DNA of 64,000 nucleotides. It comes from a bacterium M00.F.Ca.ET.205.01.1.1. Its GTDB lineage: Bacteria; Pseudomonadota; Alphaproteobacteria; Rhizobiales; Rhizobiaceae. Under the pieces are notes generated by a model. That model made no database searches, had not been told where the DNA came from, and worked only from the letters and a program-made list of their open reading frames with translations. The DNA is taken from NCBI GenBank assembly GCA_004791255.1, contig SRUQ01000010.1, positions 124,001-188,000 of the forward strand. Reading direction: 5' to 3'. Made by a program: the position numbers and the translations under genes. This document shows positions 53,468 to 61,140 of the stretch, piece by piece (within the stretch, counting starts at the first letter, position 1; the number at the start of each line of letters is the position of its first letter).

Positions 53468-54478
53468 ATGCGCGCCAGTGACCTGCTTCATCCCCGGCCC
53501 GAAGGCCTCTATTGCCCGCCAGGCGACTTCTTCATCGATCCGGTGCGGCCCGTGGAGCGGGCGCTGATCACGCACGGCCATTCCGACCATGCGCGCTCCG
53601 GCCATCGCTCGGTGCTGGCGACACAACAGACGCTCGACATTATGGGCCTGCGCTATGGCGAGGATTTCGCCGGCACGACGCAGGCAGCCAGGTTCGGCCA
53701 GGCGATTGTCCTCAACGACGTCAGCGTCAGCTTCCATCCGGCCGGCCATGTGCTGGGCTCGGCGCAGATCGCGGTCGAGCATCAGGGCATGCGCATCGTC
53801 GCCTCAGGCGACTACAAGCGGCAGAAGGATGCGACCTGCGCGGCGTTCGAGCCGATCCGCTGCGACGTGTTCATCACCGAGGCGACGTTCGGCTTGCCGG
53901 TGTTTCGCCATCCGCCCGACAGCGAGGAGATTGGCCGGTTGCTGAAATCGGCGGCGCAGTTTCCCGAGCGTTCGCATCTGGTCGGCGCCTATGCGCTGGG
54001 CAAGGCGCAGCGGGTGATGCGGCTGCTGCGCGATGCCGGCTACGAGAGGCCGATCTACATCCATGGCGCCCTGGCCAAACTCAGCGACTATTACCAGAGC
54101 CAGGGCATCGATCTCGGCGAGCTCGAGCCGGCGACCGTCGACAGCGGCGGCAAGGATGATTTCGCAGGCGCCATCGTCGTCGGTCCGCCCTCGGCCTTCG
54201 CCGACCGCTGGGCGCGGCGCTTTCCCGATCCGATTTCGTGCTTTGCCTCGGGCTGGATGCGCATCCGCCAGCGCGCCAAGCAAGGCGGCGTCGAGCTGCC
54301 GCTGATCATTTCGGACCACGCCGACTGGGACGAACTCACCGCCACCATCAAGGAAACCGGCGCCGGGGAAATCTGGGTCACCCATGGTCGCGAGGAAGCG
54401 CTGGTGCGCTGGTGCGAACTCGAAGGCATCGCGGCAAAGCCGCTGCATCTGGTGGGCTATGAGGACGAGGGCGATTGA
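53468..54478 (+). CDS. Ligase-associated DNA damage response exonuclease
   Basis: A 336-residue metallo-beta-lactamase/beta-CASP nuclease. The metal motif is THGHSDHARSGH. Further ligands are PAGHVLGSAQ, SGDYKRQ and the C-terminal ISDHADWDEL. This family is regularly encoded next to an ATP-dependent ligase, as here, and with an Lhr-type helicase. It is thought to act in DNA repair. The ribosome binding site before the ATG at 53468 is weak; the ORF is open another 40 codons upstream without family sequence. Confidence 0.9.
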   Translation: MRASDLLHPRPEGLYCPPGDFFIDPVRPVERALITHGHSDHARSGHRSVLATQQTLDIMGLRYGEDFAGTTQAARFGQAIVLNDVSVSFHPAGHVLGSAQIAVEHQGMRIVASGDYKRQKDATCAAFEPIRCDVFITEATFGLPVFRHPPDSEEIGRLLKSAAQFPERSHLVGAYALGKAQRVMRLLRDAGYERPIYIHGALAKLSDYYQSQGIDLGELEPATVDSGGKDDFAGAIVVGPPSAFADRWARRFPDPISCFASGWMRIRQRAKQGGVELPLIISDHADWDELTATIKETGAGEIWVTHGREEALVRWCELEGIAAKPLHLVGYEDEGD

Positions 54479-54516
54479 TGCAGCACCCATCAGTCTCCGC
54501 GGCCGAGCTGTACGGT

Positions 54517-54570
54517 ACCCCCCTCTGTCCTGCCGGACATCCCCTCAAGGGGGATGATTGGCAGTTTTGG
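54517..54570. repeat. Half copy of the CCGGACATC repeat family
   Basis: CCCCTCTGTCCTGCCGGACAT followed by a short CCCCTCAAGGGGG hairpin and GGCAGTTTTGG matches the left half of the repeat at 26638-26809. The right half is missing. It lies between the exonuclease and ligase genes and ends 11 bases before the ligase ATG, so it forms part of its leader. Confidence 0.7.
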
Positions 54571-54581
54571 TGCATCCAGCC

Positions 54582-56183
54582 ATGAATCGCTTCGCCGAAC
54601 TTCTCGACCGGCTGGTGCTGACGCCGTCGCGCAATGGCAAGCTGACCTTGCTGACCGACTATTTCCGCAGTGTCGAGGACCCGGACCGCGGGCTGGCGCT
54701 GGCTGCCATTACCGGCGATCTCTCGATAGCCGCTGTCAAGCCGGCGATGCTGCGCATGCTGGTGACCGAGCGCATGGACCCGGTGCTGTTCGGCTATTCC
54801 TACGACTATGTCGGCGACCTCGCCGAAACGGTGTCGCTGGTCTGGCCGCAAACGCCAGGACATATCGCCAACCGCGAGCCGACGCTTGGCGAGGTGGTGG
54901 CCAAACTGCAGGCGGCAAGCCGCTCCGACGGGCCGAAAGTGCTTGCCGGCCTGCTCGACAGCGCGGGCATCTCGGCGCGTTTCGCCATCATCAAGCTGGT
55001 CACCGGCGGCCTGCGCATCGGCGTGTCGGCGCGGCTGGCCAAGCAGGCGCTGGCGGATTTCGGCAAGGTCGACGTCGCCGAGATCGAGGGGCTCTGGCAC
55101 GGGCTGTCGCCGCCCTATACGGATCTGTTCGCCTGGCTGGAAGGCAAGGCTGGCAAGCCCGAGCGCACCGCGCTTGCGCTGTTCCGCCCGGTGATGCTGT
55201 CGAACCCGGTCGGAGACGGCGATCTCGACAAGCTCGACCCCGCCGACTACGCGGCCGAGTGGAAATGGGACGGCATCCGCGTCCAGGCGGTGGCGGAAGG
55301 CGGCGTCCATCGGCTCTATTCGCGCACCGGCGACGATGTCTCCGGCGCCTTTCCCGATCTCGCCGAAGCGATGGTTTTTTCGGCGACGCTCGACGGCGAA
55401 TTGCTGGTCGGCGATCCCCGGCAGGCGACGGGGACGTTCTCGGATTTGCAGCAGCGGCTGAACCGCAAGACGGTGACGCCGAAGATGCAGCAGCAATATC
55501 CAGCCTTCATGCGCTGCTACGATCTGCTGCAACTCGGCGACGAAGATCTGCGCGGGCTGCCGTTCCGCGAACGGCGCAGTCGCCTCGAAGGCTTCGTCAG
55601 CACGCTCGACCCGAGCCGCTTCGATCTCTCGCCCTTCGTCGATTTCGCGGACTGGCAGACGCTGGAAGGACTGCGCCGCGCGCCGCCGCATCCGATCATC
55701 GAAGGCGTGATGCTGAAGCGCTGGGATTCGCCCTATCTCGCCGGGCGCCCGAAAGGCCCATGGTTCAAATGGAAACGCGATCCGCACACGGTGGACGCGG
55801 TGCTGATGTATGCCCAGCGCGGTCACGGCAAGCGCTCAAGCTTCTACTCCGACTATACGTTCGGCGTCTGGTCCGGGGCGGAAGGCGAGGAGGAACTGGT
55901 GCCGGTCGGCAAGGCCTATTTCGGCTTCACAGACGAGGAGCTGAAGCAGATCGACAAATATGTCCGCGACAATACGGTCGAGCGCTTCGGCCCGGTGCGC
56001 TCGGTGCGGGCAGACCGCGACAACGGGCTGGTGCTGGAAGTCGCCTTCGAGGGGCTGAACCGCTCGACACGGCACAAATCCGGTGTCGCCATGCGCTTCC
56101 CCCGCATTTCGCGGCTGCGCTGGGACAAGCCGGCCAACGAGGCCGACCACATCGAAACCTTGCAGGCGCTGCTCGATCGTTAG
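54582..56183 (+). CDS. ATP-dependent DNA ligase (ligase-associated repair module)
   Basis: A 533-residue ligase of the LigC/LigB-like bacterial group. The N-terminal DNA-binding domain spans about 1-195. The adenylation motif is EWKWDGIRVQ, with Lys as the nucleotide acceptor, then LDGELL and EGVMLKR and the final WFKWKR. The OB domain follows (about 420-525). ATG at 54582; the frame is open eight codons further. Together with the exonuclease upstream it forms the usual pair. The partner helicase gene is not adjacent; a convergent unrelated gene follows. Confidence 0.92.
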   Translation: MNRFAELLDRLVLTPSRNGKLTLLTDYFRSVEDPDRGLALAAITGDLSIAAVKPAMLRMLVTERMDPVLFGYSYDYVGDLAETVSLVWPQTPGHIANREPTLGEVVAKLQAASRSDGPKVLAGLLDSAGISARFAIIKLVTGGLRIGVSARLAKQALADFGKVDVAEIEGLWHGLSPPYTDLFAWLEGKAGKPERTALALFRPVMLSNPVGDGDLDKLDPADYAAEWKWDGIRVQAVAEGGVHRLYSRTGDDVSGAFPDLAEAMVFSATLDGELLVGDPRQATGTFSDLQQRLNRKTVTPKMQQQYPAFMRCYDLLQLGDEDLRGLPFRERRSRLEGFVSTLDPSRFDLSPFVDFADWQTLEGLRRAPPHPIIEGVMLKRWDSPYLAGRPKGPWFKWKRDPHTVDAVLMYAQRGHGKRSSFYSDYTFGVWSGAEGEEELVPVGKAYFGFTDEELKQIDKYVRDNTVERFGPVRSVRADRDNGLVLEVAFEGLNRSTRHKSGVAMRFPRISRLRWDKPANEADHIETLQALLDR

Positions 56184-56196
56184 GCCAAGCCCGGGA

Positions 56197-57348
56197 TCAC
56201 TGTTCGATCGAGGCGCGGATTTCGTAGATGATGACCGCCTTGCCCTGCTTGTCGAAGTCGGAATTGATGGCGATGGTGCCGGCCGAACCCGGACGCTTGT
56301 TGGGGAACTGCACGTCGAACAAATATTCGTTGCGCTGCTGGCCGACCGCGTAGCGCTTGCGGCCGCAATCGCCGAGTTCGCCGAAATTGCAGTCGACTGA
56401 TATCTGCGTGTCCTTGCCGTCTTCGGCGCGGGCGACAATATCGAACACGGCATGCTTGCCGGCGAGCTTCTCCAGCACGCCCTGCCCGACATCGAAGCTG
56501 ATCGCCGAACCGGAGGCGCCCGACTGGATGCGCAGGAACGGTCCGGTATCGTCCTTCATCACCTCGGCCTTGGCGTCCGACGGGGCGGCGACATGCGTCG
56601 GGTCCGTCGGTGAAAACACATTGATCCAGTCGCGCGACTGGTCCGCGGTACCTGGCTTTGCCGGTGCATTGGCCCCATCGGCGGGCGTGAAATCGTCGTC
56701 CTCGACGGTCGGCGGCGCTTCGGGCGGGCCGGTGTCGAGCTGCGCCTGCGTCTTGAAGACGCCGGTCTGCACGGCAAAGAACAGGCCAATGCCGATCGCC
56801 GCAAGCAGCGTCACCGTCAGGAAGATGGCGGTCAACGGCAGGCGACGCCCGCGAATGCGCCGCTCGTCGCGGTCGGGCGCCACTTCCGCCGCGGCTTCGG
56901 CAGAAGCGGGCGCCGACATGTCGATGTCCGGCACGCCTGAAGGGGCGGCGTCCGGCATGATGTCTGGAACGACCGGCAGCACGCGTGAACGCGGCGCATC
57001 GGTGGCCGGCGGGGCGGGTCCGTCAATGGTGACGGCGGGCGATGCTGTCCCTTGGCCGGTCTCGACCGAAGGCGCAGCGCCAGCCGCAAGCTCGACCGCA
57101 GGCGCATCGCGCTCCGCTTGCGGGGAGACATCGGGAACCGCCGGCAGGAACTCGGATTCGATTTCGGTGATCTTGGCCTGGATGGCCTTGCGCCGCTTGA
57201 TGGCGACTTCCACGGTCACGCCGGGGTTGGCCTGGAGCGCACGGTCGAGCGCGGCGAAAGCCGATCGATAGACCCGCTCGCGGAACGCGCGGTCATCGTC
57301 ATTGCCCTTTTCCAAGGCGTTCCGGATCGCTTTTTCGATCGCGTCCAA
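56197..57348 (-). CDS. Single-pass membrane protein, unknown function, rhizobial type
   Basis: A 383-residue protein. The N-terminal cytosolic domain (1-65) is helical and charged. A Pro/Ala-rich linker (about 70-165) follows, then one membrane segment (about 172-192, LTAIFLTVTLLAAIGIGLFF) and a periplasmic C-terminal beta-rich domain (about 235-383). The C-domain has a cysteine pair in DCNFGELGDCGRKRY. The start is TTG at 57348, with AGAGGG upstream and no ATG nearby. I know no function. The layout fits a receptor or cell-envelope binding protein. Confidence 0.75.
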   Translation of the reverse strand: MDAIEKAIRNALEKGNDDDRAFRERVYRSAFAALDRALQANPGVTVEVAIKRRKAIQAKITEIESEFLPAVPDVSPQAERDAPAVELAAGAAPSVETGQGTASPAVTIDGPAPPATDAPRSRVLPVVPDIMPDAAPSGVPDIDMSAPASAEAAAEVAPDRDERRIRGRRLPLTAIFLTVTLLAAIGIGLFFAVQTGVFKTQAQLDTGPPEAPPTVEDDDFTPADGANAPAKPGTADQSRDWINVFSPTDPTHVAAPSDAKAEVMKDDTGPFLRIQSGASGSAISFDVGQGVLEKLAGKHAVFDIVARAEDGKDTQISVDCNFGELGDCGRKRYAVGQQRNEYLFDVQFPNKRPGSAGTIAINSDFDKQGKAVIIYEIRASIEQ

Positions 57349-57698
57349 GCGGGATCCCTCTGCACATCAGTCCAACTCGCCATGATCGTTAGCTGCAGCC
57401 GACCAATCAATCAACGGGCGAGCGCCTCATTCTGCCTCGTCCAGGCGCCCAAAGTCCATTCCAGCGGCATTTCCGCCAACAAAATCAGCATGTTTTCATC
57501 GATCCCGACGCCCAAGGAGGCGTGAAATGGGCCACCGGACCGTCTAGTGGCCGACCGACGAAGAAGACGGCGGCCGGGTTTTGGCTGAGGACATATCGGG
57601 CGGCATGATGGCCAGCGCACGATTTGCCAAGTCGCATCTTGAATTCGCGGCCGGTTGAGTCTATCACCCAGCCCATCTTGGAGGCCTCGGCTTCCCGG
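57349..57698. other. Intergenic region before tRNA-Thr, possible gene remnant
   Basis: These 350 bases contain no well-supported gene. Two overlapping minus-strand frames (57485-57676 and 57411-57620) each look protein-like over part of their length: ARYVLSQNPAAVFFVGRP in the first and IDENMLILLAEMPLEWTLG in the second. A frameshifted remnant is possible, but I recognise no parent family. No promoter stood out. Confidence 0.3.
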
Positions 57699-57774
57699 GC
57701 CGCTTTAGCTCAGTTGGTAGAGCACCGCATTCGTAATGCGGGGGTCGCGTGTTCGAGTCACGCAAGCGGCACCA
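57699..57774 (+). tRNA. tRNA-Thr(CGT)
   Basis: The full cloverleaf is present: acceptor GCCGCTT/AAGCGGC, a D arm with AGTTGGTA, anticodon stem CCGCA/TGCGG with loop TTCGTAA (anticodon CGT at 57732-57734), variable loop GGGTC, T arm GCGTG-TTCGAGT-CACGC, discriminator A and an encoded CCA. All stems pair without mismatch. Its 3' end is the apparent attachment site of a decayed integrative element. Confidence 0.97.
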
Positions 57775-57845
57775 GTTTCCAATCACATAGCTGATCGCTT
57801 GGTCGGTTTTGTCCAAAAACCGCACAGAAACGGGGAGCTGCAAAA

Positions 57846-58130
57846 ATGAAGGTCGTCATCCTTTCGATGATCGGCCTCTTGGAAGGCACAAACCTCTCTT
57901 TTGCGTTGAATTATTGCAAACCGGACTATGAACGTTGCCGGCAAGCCATGGAACCTCCCACAGCACTTCATCTGTTTATGCTGATCGCAGGTCTTTTTGC
58001 ATGTGCGCTCGCGTTCAGAGCAATTGCGTGGGTGTGGCAGTGGCTGAGGGCAAATAGAAGATCATTGTTCTTAGATCTCGGCGGCTTCCTTCTGCCAGTC
58101 AGGATGATGGTGGCCGTAGTTCACTTCTAA
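57846..58130 (+). CDS. Small putative membrane protein, 94 aa
   Basis: The ATG at 57846 has GGGGAG upstream. The product has a hydrophobic segment (about 44-66, HLFMLIAGLFACALAFRAIA) followed by a positively charged WLRANRRS stretch, a pattern of a real inner-membrane protein. Residues 75-94 are read from the strand opposite the integrase pseudogene, so the 3' end has either been extended by chance or truncated. No family recognised. Confidence 0.4.
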   Translation: MKVVILSMIGLLEGTNLSFALNYCKPDYERCRQAMEPPTALHLFMLIAGLFACALAFRAIAWVWQWLRANRRSLFLDLGGFLLPVRMMVAVVHF

Positions 58131-58319
58131 CTTCGGCAACGACATTCCGAGCGCACCAGCCGCTTGCCACCTGTCGACGCCGGCCAGCATCATTCACGTG
58201 GCACGTATGTGCCTGAGTACGTGCAGTGTCACCTCATCAGCACGTGATCGGACATGGCGGCAGAATAAGCCTTGGCCACTGGGGTGGCAATCAATAGGGG
58301 TGCCGCGCCTTGTATGCGA
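58071..58319 (-). pseudogene. Tyrosine recombinase (phage-type integrase), C-terminal remnant
   Basis: On the minus strand one frame reads DEVTLHVLRHIRAT, a stop codon (TGA at 58194-58196), then AGVDRWQAAGALGMSL and NYGHHHPDWQKEAAEI, ending at TAA 58071. This is the catalytic end of a rhizobial integrase with the H-x-x-R motif and the final Tyr about 31 residues later. The in-frame TGA stands where relatives have Trp (AATW). The frame is blocked again upstream at 58320-58322, and the N-terminal two thirds are gone. Confidence 0.75.
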
Positions 58320-58573
58320 TCAGGGCTATGGAGCTTGCCGCCAAAACTACGATGCAAACCCAAGCAACTGTGTTTGCTGGCATGCGCCAACGGCGCCCTT
58401 GTCGCATTCGCTTCCGCCAACGATCGGCTTGATCGGCACCCGCCATGCTTCACACATCGTCCAAGGTTCGGAGGAAGTGGCCTTCCAAGCGTTCATCCGT
58501 ACAAAAATCTGTTAAGGTTTTCGTTACGTTCCGGCGATTTTCAACGCAAAAACCCCGCAAAATAAAAAAGGCA

Positions 58574-58623
58574 CATCATTCGTAGTGATGGGGTCAGGTG
58601 TTCGAGTCACCTAAGCGGCGCCA
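58574..58623 (+). repeat. Partial tRNA-Thr copy (anticodon arm to CCA), presumed att site
   Basis: The segment reads CATCA-TTCGTAG-TGATG (anticodon arm with CGT), GGGTC, AGGTG-TTCGAGT-CACCT (T arm), AAGCGGC, G, CCA. It matches the 3' half of the tRNA-Thr at 57699 at 39 of 48 positions. The differences in stems are compensated on the other strand. The D arm and 5' acceptor strand are missing, so it cannot be a working tRNA. Confidence 0.75.
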
Positions 58624-58750
58624 CCCCTTTCCCAGGTCATTGTCCCGCCACCTGCCCCAGGCGGCATCCTGGCGCTTGGCGCACCACATCCGCCATTGTC
58701 GAGACCAAGCTTTGGTGGGACACTTGCGGGCCTCAGCATGGGAGGTCCAA
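58624..58750. other. Gap between att remnant and DUF2158 gene
   Basis: Ordinary GC-rich sequence with no gene visible. It supplies the GGAGG ribosome binding site of the next gene at its right edge. Listed to mark the outer edge of the integrated element. Confidence 0.4.
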
Positions 58751-58939
58751 ATGCCCAATATTTTCAAGACCGGAGACGTCGTCAGGCTGAAATCCGGAGG
58801 GCCGAAGATGACGGTGAGCGACGGTGCGGCTTCCGGCATCTACATGTGCCACTGGTTCAACCGCGAGGGTGACGTGTGGACCCCGCAGCACGCCGGTTTC
58901 AAACCGGACCAGTTGGTCGCCGACGATCCATCAACATAG
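58751..58939 (+). CDS. DUF2158 (YodC-like) small protein
   Basis: A 62-residue protein of the YodC/DUF2158 type. The start MPNIFKTGDVVRLKSGGPKM is the family signature, followed by YMCHWFNREGDVWTPQHAGF. The fold is a small SH3-like barrel; function is not established. GGAGG lies seven bases before the ATG at 58751. It lies just outside the integration scar and may belong to the old element or to the host. Confidence 0.87.
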   Translation: MPNIFKTGDVVRLKSGGPKMTVSDGAASGIYMCHWFNREGDVWTPQHAGFKPDQLVADDPST

Positions 58940-59069
58940 TTTCCGGCCCTCCGATTGACGGAGGCAAGCGCATCTTCGGCGCAAACGACCGACGGATTTC
59001 GCTCGTTGGCGCGTTTAACGGTCGAAGCGTGGCGGCTATGCGGCCATGCGCCAACCGGAGACGCCCAGC

Positions 59070-59504
59070 ATGATACGCCGTTCGATCCTTGCCGCTGCCT
59101 TGAGCCTGCTGACCTTTGCGGCTTCAGCCCAAACAGCGACACAGCCGCCGGCCGCCACGCCGTCGGCTGCTCCGGCAGCCCCTGCTGGATCGGGAGCCAA
59201 GCCCGAGCTCACTTTGGCCAAGTTCCAAAAGCGGCGGGAGAAGGCGATCATGGCCGCCGACACGGATGGCGACGGCAAGATCAGCCTGCTGGAATGGGAG
59301 GCCTTCCAGGCCAAGCGCAAGGTCAAGGGCGACCCCGCCAAATCCTTCGCGCGCATCGATTCCAACCATGATGGCTTCATCGACAAGGCAGAACTCGACG
59401 CCTTCTTCGCCAAGCGCTTCGCCAGGCTGGACAAGAATGGCGACGGCGTACTGACGGCCGATGAGCGGCCAGGCCACAAAACCGCTCCCAAGCCGGAGCA
59501 ATGA
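59070..59504 (+). CDS. Periplasmic EF-hand protein
   Basis: A 144-residue exported protein with a signal peptide (ILAAALSLLTFAASAQ) and an Ala/Pro linker. Three EF-hand loops follow: DTDGDGKISLLEW, DSNHDGFIDKAEL and DKNGDGVLTADE. It should bind calcium or another divalent ion in the periplasm. ATG at 59070 with CGGAGA upstream; an earlier ATG at 59046 is less well placed. It lies 42 bases before an ECF sigma gene and may be part of the same transcript. Confidence 0.88.
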   Translation: MIRRSILAAALSLLTFAASAQTATQPPAATPSAAPAAPAGSGAKPELTLAKFQKRREKAIMAADTDGDGKISLLEWEAFQAKRKVKGDPAKSFARIDSNHDGFIDKAELDAFFAKRFARLDKNGDGVLTADERPGHKTAPKPEQ

Positions 59505-59546
59505 CGCAGAGGCAATGACACGCGATGAACATCGGGAGAGCGCTGC

Positions 59547-60089
59547 TTGAAGGGCGCGGATCCGGACGAGGAGCTGGTTGCCCGTGTCGGCGCCGGCGAA
59601 CCGGCAGCCGTGCAAGCGCTGGTCGCGCGCAAGCTGCCGCGCATCCTTGCGCTTGCCGCGCGCATGCTGGGCGACGCGGCGGAGGCCGAGGATGTCGCCC
59701 AGGAAACCTTCGTGCGCATCTGGCGCCACGCCTCGCGCTGGCGGCGCGGCAATGCCCGCTTCGACACCTGGGTCCATCGGATAGCGCTGAACCTTTGCTA
59801 CGACCGGCTGCGCCGGCGCCGCGAAAGGGTGACCGACGAATTGCCAGAAGTGGCCGACCCTGCCCCGCTTCCCGACACTCAGGCCGGGGAAGACGCACAG
59901 CGGGTCGAGCAGGCCTTGCAGGCAATCGCGCCGCGCCAGCGCGAAGCGATCATCCTGGTCTATTATCAGGAGATGTCCAACATCGAGGCGGCGGCAACCC
60001 TGGAGATCAGCGTCGATGCGCTGGAGAGCCTGCTTTCGCGCGGCCGCCGGGCGCTGCAGATGATCCTGGCCAGGGAAGGCGCGGCATGA
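59547..60089 (+). CDS. ECF-type RNA polymerase sigma factor
   Basis: A 180-residue group-4 sigma factor. Region 2 has ARMLGDAAEAEDVAQETFVRIW and DTWVHRIALNLCYDRLRRRR. Region 4 (about 115-175) has the QREAIILVYYQEMSNIEAAATL helix-turn-helix. The start is TTG at 59547, with GGGAGAG seven bases upstream and no in-frame ATG nearby. The next two genes, a membrane protein and a periplasmic helical protein, are its likely anti-sigma and sensor partners. Confidence 0.9.
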   Translation: MKGADPDEELVARVGAGEPAAVQALVARKLPRILALAARMLGDAAEAEDVAQETFVRIWRHASRWRRGNARFDTWVHRIALNLCYDRLRRRRERVTDELPEVADPAPLPDTQAGEDAQRVEQALQAIAPRQREAIILVYYQEMSNIEAAATLEISVDALESLLSRGRRALQMILAREGAA

Positions 60090-60120
60090 ACCACATCTGC
60101 GCCGACAAGGGGAAGGACAG

Positions 60121-60573
60121 ATGACTGACCGATCCAAGGACGAACCGGCGATGGATGCCAAGCGCTTCGCGGCCCTTGCGGCAGCCTATGGGGGCGACCT
60201 CAGGCGATGGCCCGAAGCCGAACGCGTGGCCGGCATGGACTTTGCCGCAGGCGATATGGGCGTTTCCATTCTGAGGCACGCGGGCAGGCTCGATACGCTG
60301 CTCGACAGCTACCGGGCCGAAGCGCCCGGCAAGGCGCTGCACGACAATGTCCTGCGCACGGCCGACCGGCACCTTACGCAGCGCCGGCGCCAGCGGCTCT
60401 GGTGGCTGGGACTGGGCCTTGCCGGCATCGGCCTGGCCGGCGCGATGGCCGGGCTTGTCCTGGTGACGGTCGTCACGCCTGAAGCCGGATCGGATCACTA
60501 TGTGCTGGATGCCAACGCGACGGCGTTTGGCGATGCCAGCCCCGATGCCGAGAACGGCGAGGAGAGCCTATGA
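60121..60573 (+). CDS. Probable membrane anti-sigma factor
   Basis: A 150-residue protein. The N-terminal cytoplasmic helix region contains FAALAAAYGGDLRRWPEAER, a motif seen in rhizobial proteins next to ECF sigma genes. One membrane segment (about 93-115, LWWLGLGLAGIGLAGAMAG) is followed by a short periplasmic tail. GAAGGA precedes the ATG at 60121. It overlaps the next gene by four bases. Anti-sigma function is inferred from topology and position, not from a recognised domain. Confidence 0.7.
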   Translation: MTDRSKDEPAMDAKRFAALAAAYGGDLRRWPEAERVAGMDFAAGDMGVSILRHAGRLDTLLDSYRAEAPGKALHDNVLRTADRHLTQRRRQRLWWLGLGLAGIGLAGAMAGLVLVTVVTPEAGSDHYVLDANATAFGDASPDAENGEESL

Positions 60574-61031
60574 GCACGCACTGGGTCCGCGGTCTGGTCA
60601 TCGCTTCGGTTGTGCTGAACGTCTTTTTTGCCGGCGCATTCGTCGGCGGGGCCGTCTGGCTGAGAAATACCAGGGCAAGCGCGGGTTATTCGCTGGAGTC
60701 GGCTGGCGGACAGCTCCCTGCGCAGGACCGCAAGGCATTCCGCAAGGCGCTGCGGCAAGTGCGCATGGACTCCCGCCAGACCATTCTTGACGGCCAGCAG
60801 GCAAGGCAGGAGGCGGCGGATCTGTTGCAGAAGCCTGTCGTGGACACCGTGGCTTTGTCCGCTGCGCTGGAGCGGGCGCGCAGTGCCGACGTGACCGTAC
60901 GCACCCGGCTTGAACAGGCCATTGTCGACTTCGCCGCGAACACGTCGCCGCAGAACCGGCGCGCCCTGGCGGCGGCACTGGTGCGCCATATGGAACGACG
61001 CGCGGCCGCTGCATCAGAAAAATCGCCATGA
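60570..61031 (+). CDS. Periplasmic metal-sensor/resistance-like protein (CnrX/ZraP type)
   Basis: A 153-residue protein with an N-terminal anchor (LVIASVVLNVFFAGAFVGGAVW). The periplasmic helical domain has QDRKAFRKALRQVRMDSRQT and a run of Ala/Arg/Gln-rich helices, the look of the Metal_resist family. It overlaps the preceding gene (ATGA). In CnrYXH-type systems such proteins sense metal and release a sigma factor; the same order of roles is inferred here. The metal ligands cannot be named with confidence. Confidence 0.72.
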   Translation: MSTHWVRGLVIASVVLNVFFAGAFVGGAVWLRNTRASAGYSLESAGGQLPAQDRKAFRKALRQVRMDSRQTILDGQQARQEAADLLQKPVVDTVALSAALERARSADVTVRTRLEQAIVDFAANTSPQNRRALAAALVRHMERRAAAASEKSP

Positions 61032-61140
61032 CGACCGACGGAAAATACCGATGACGCCGTTAAACGAAGGGAAGGGCCAAGCCTGGCCGATCACGTGATG
61101 CGGGCAGGCATCTTTCAACTCGAACACCCGGAGTTCAACG

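Larger units (their letters stand above)
57764..58623. mobile_element. Scar of a tRNA-integrated element
   Basis: Between the tRNA-Thr 3' end and a second tRNA 3' half at 58574-58623 lie about 800 bases. They hold a broken tyrosine recombinase pointing back towards the tRNA and a small ORF. This is the layout of a genomic island or prophage that has lost nearly all of its cargo. AT-rich stretches (58500-58575) differ from the surrounding DNA. Confidence 0.6.

Noticed and set aside
58598..58750. N-terminal extension of the DUF2158 protein
   Set aside because: The family start is MPNIFKTGDVV at 58751 with its own GGAGG; the extra 51 codons overlap the tRNA fragment.
59525..60124. Alternative frame of the ECF sigma gene starting with ATG at 59525
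   Set aside because: This frame lacks sigma region 2 and 4 motifs; the TTG frame from 59547 carries them.
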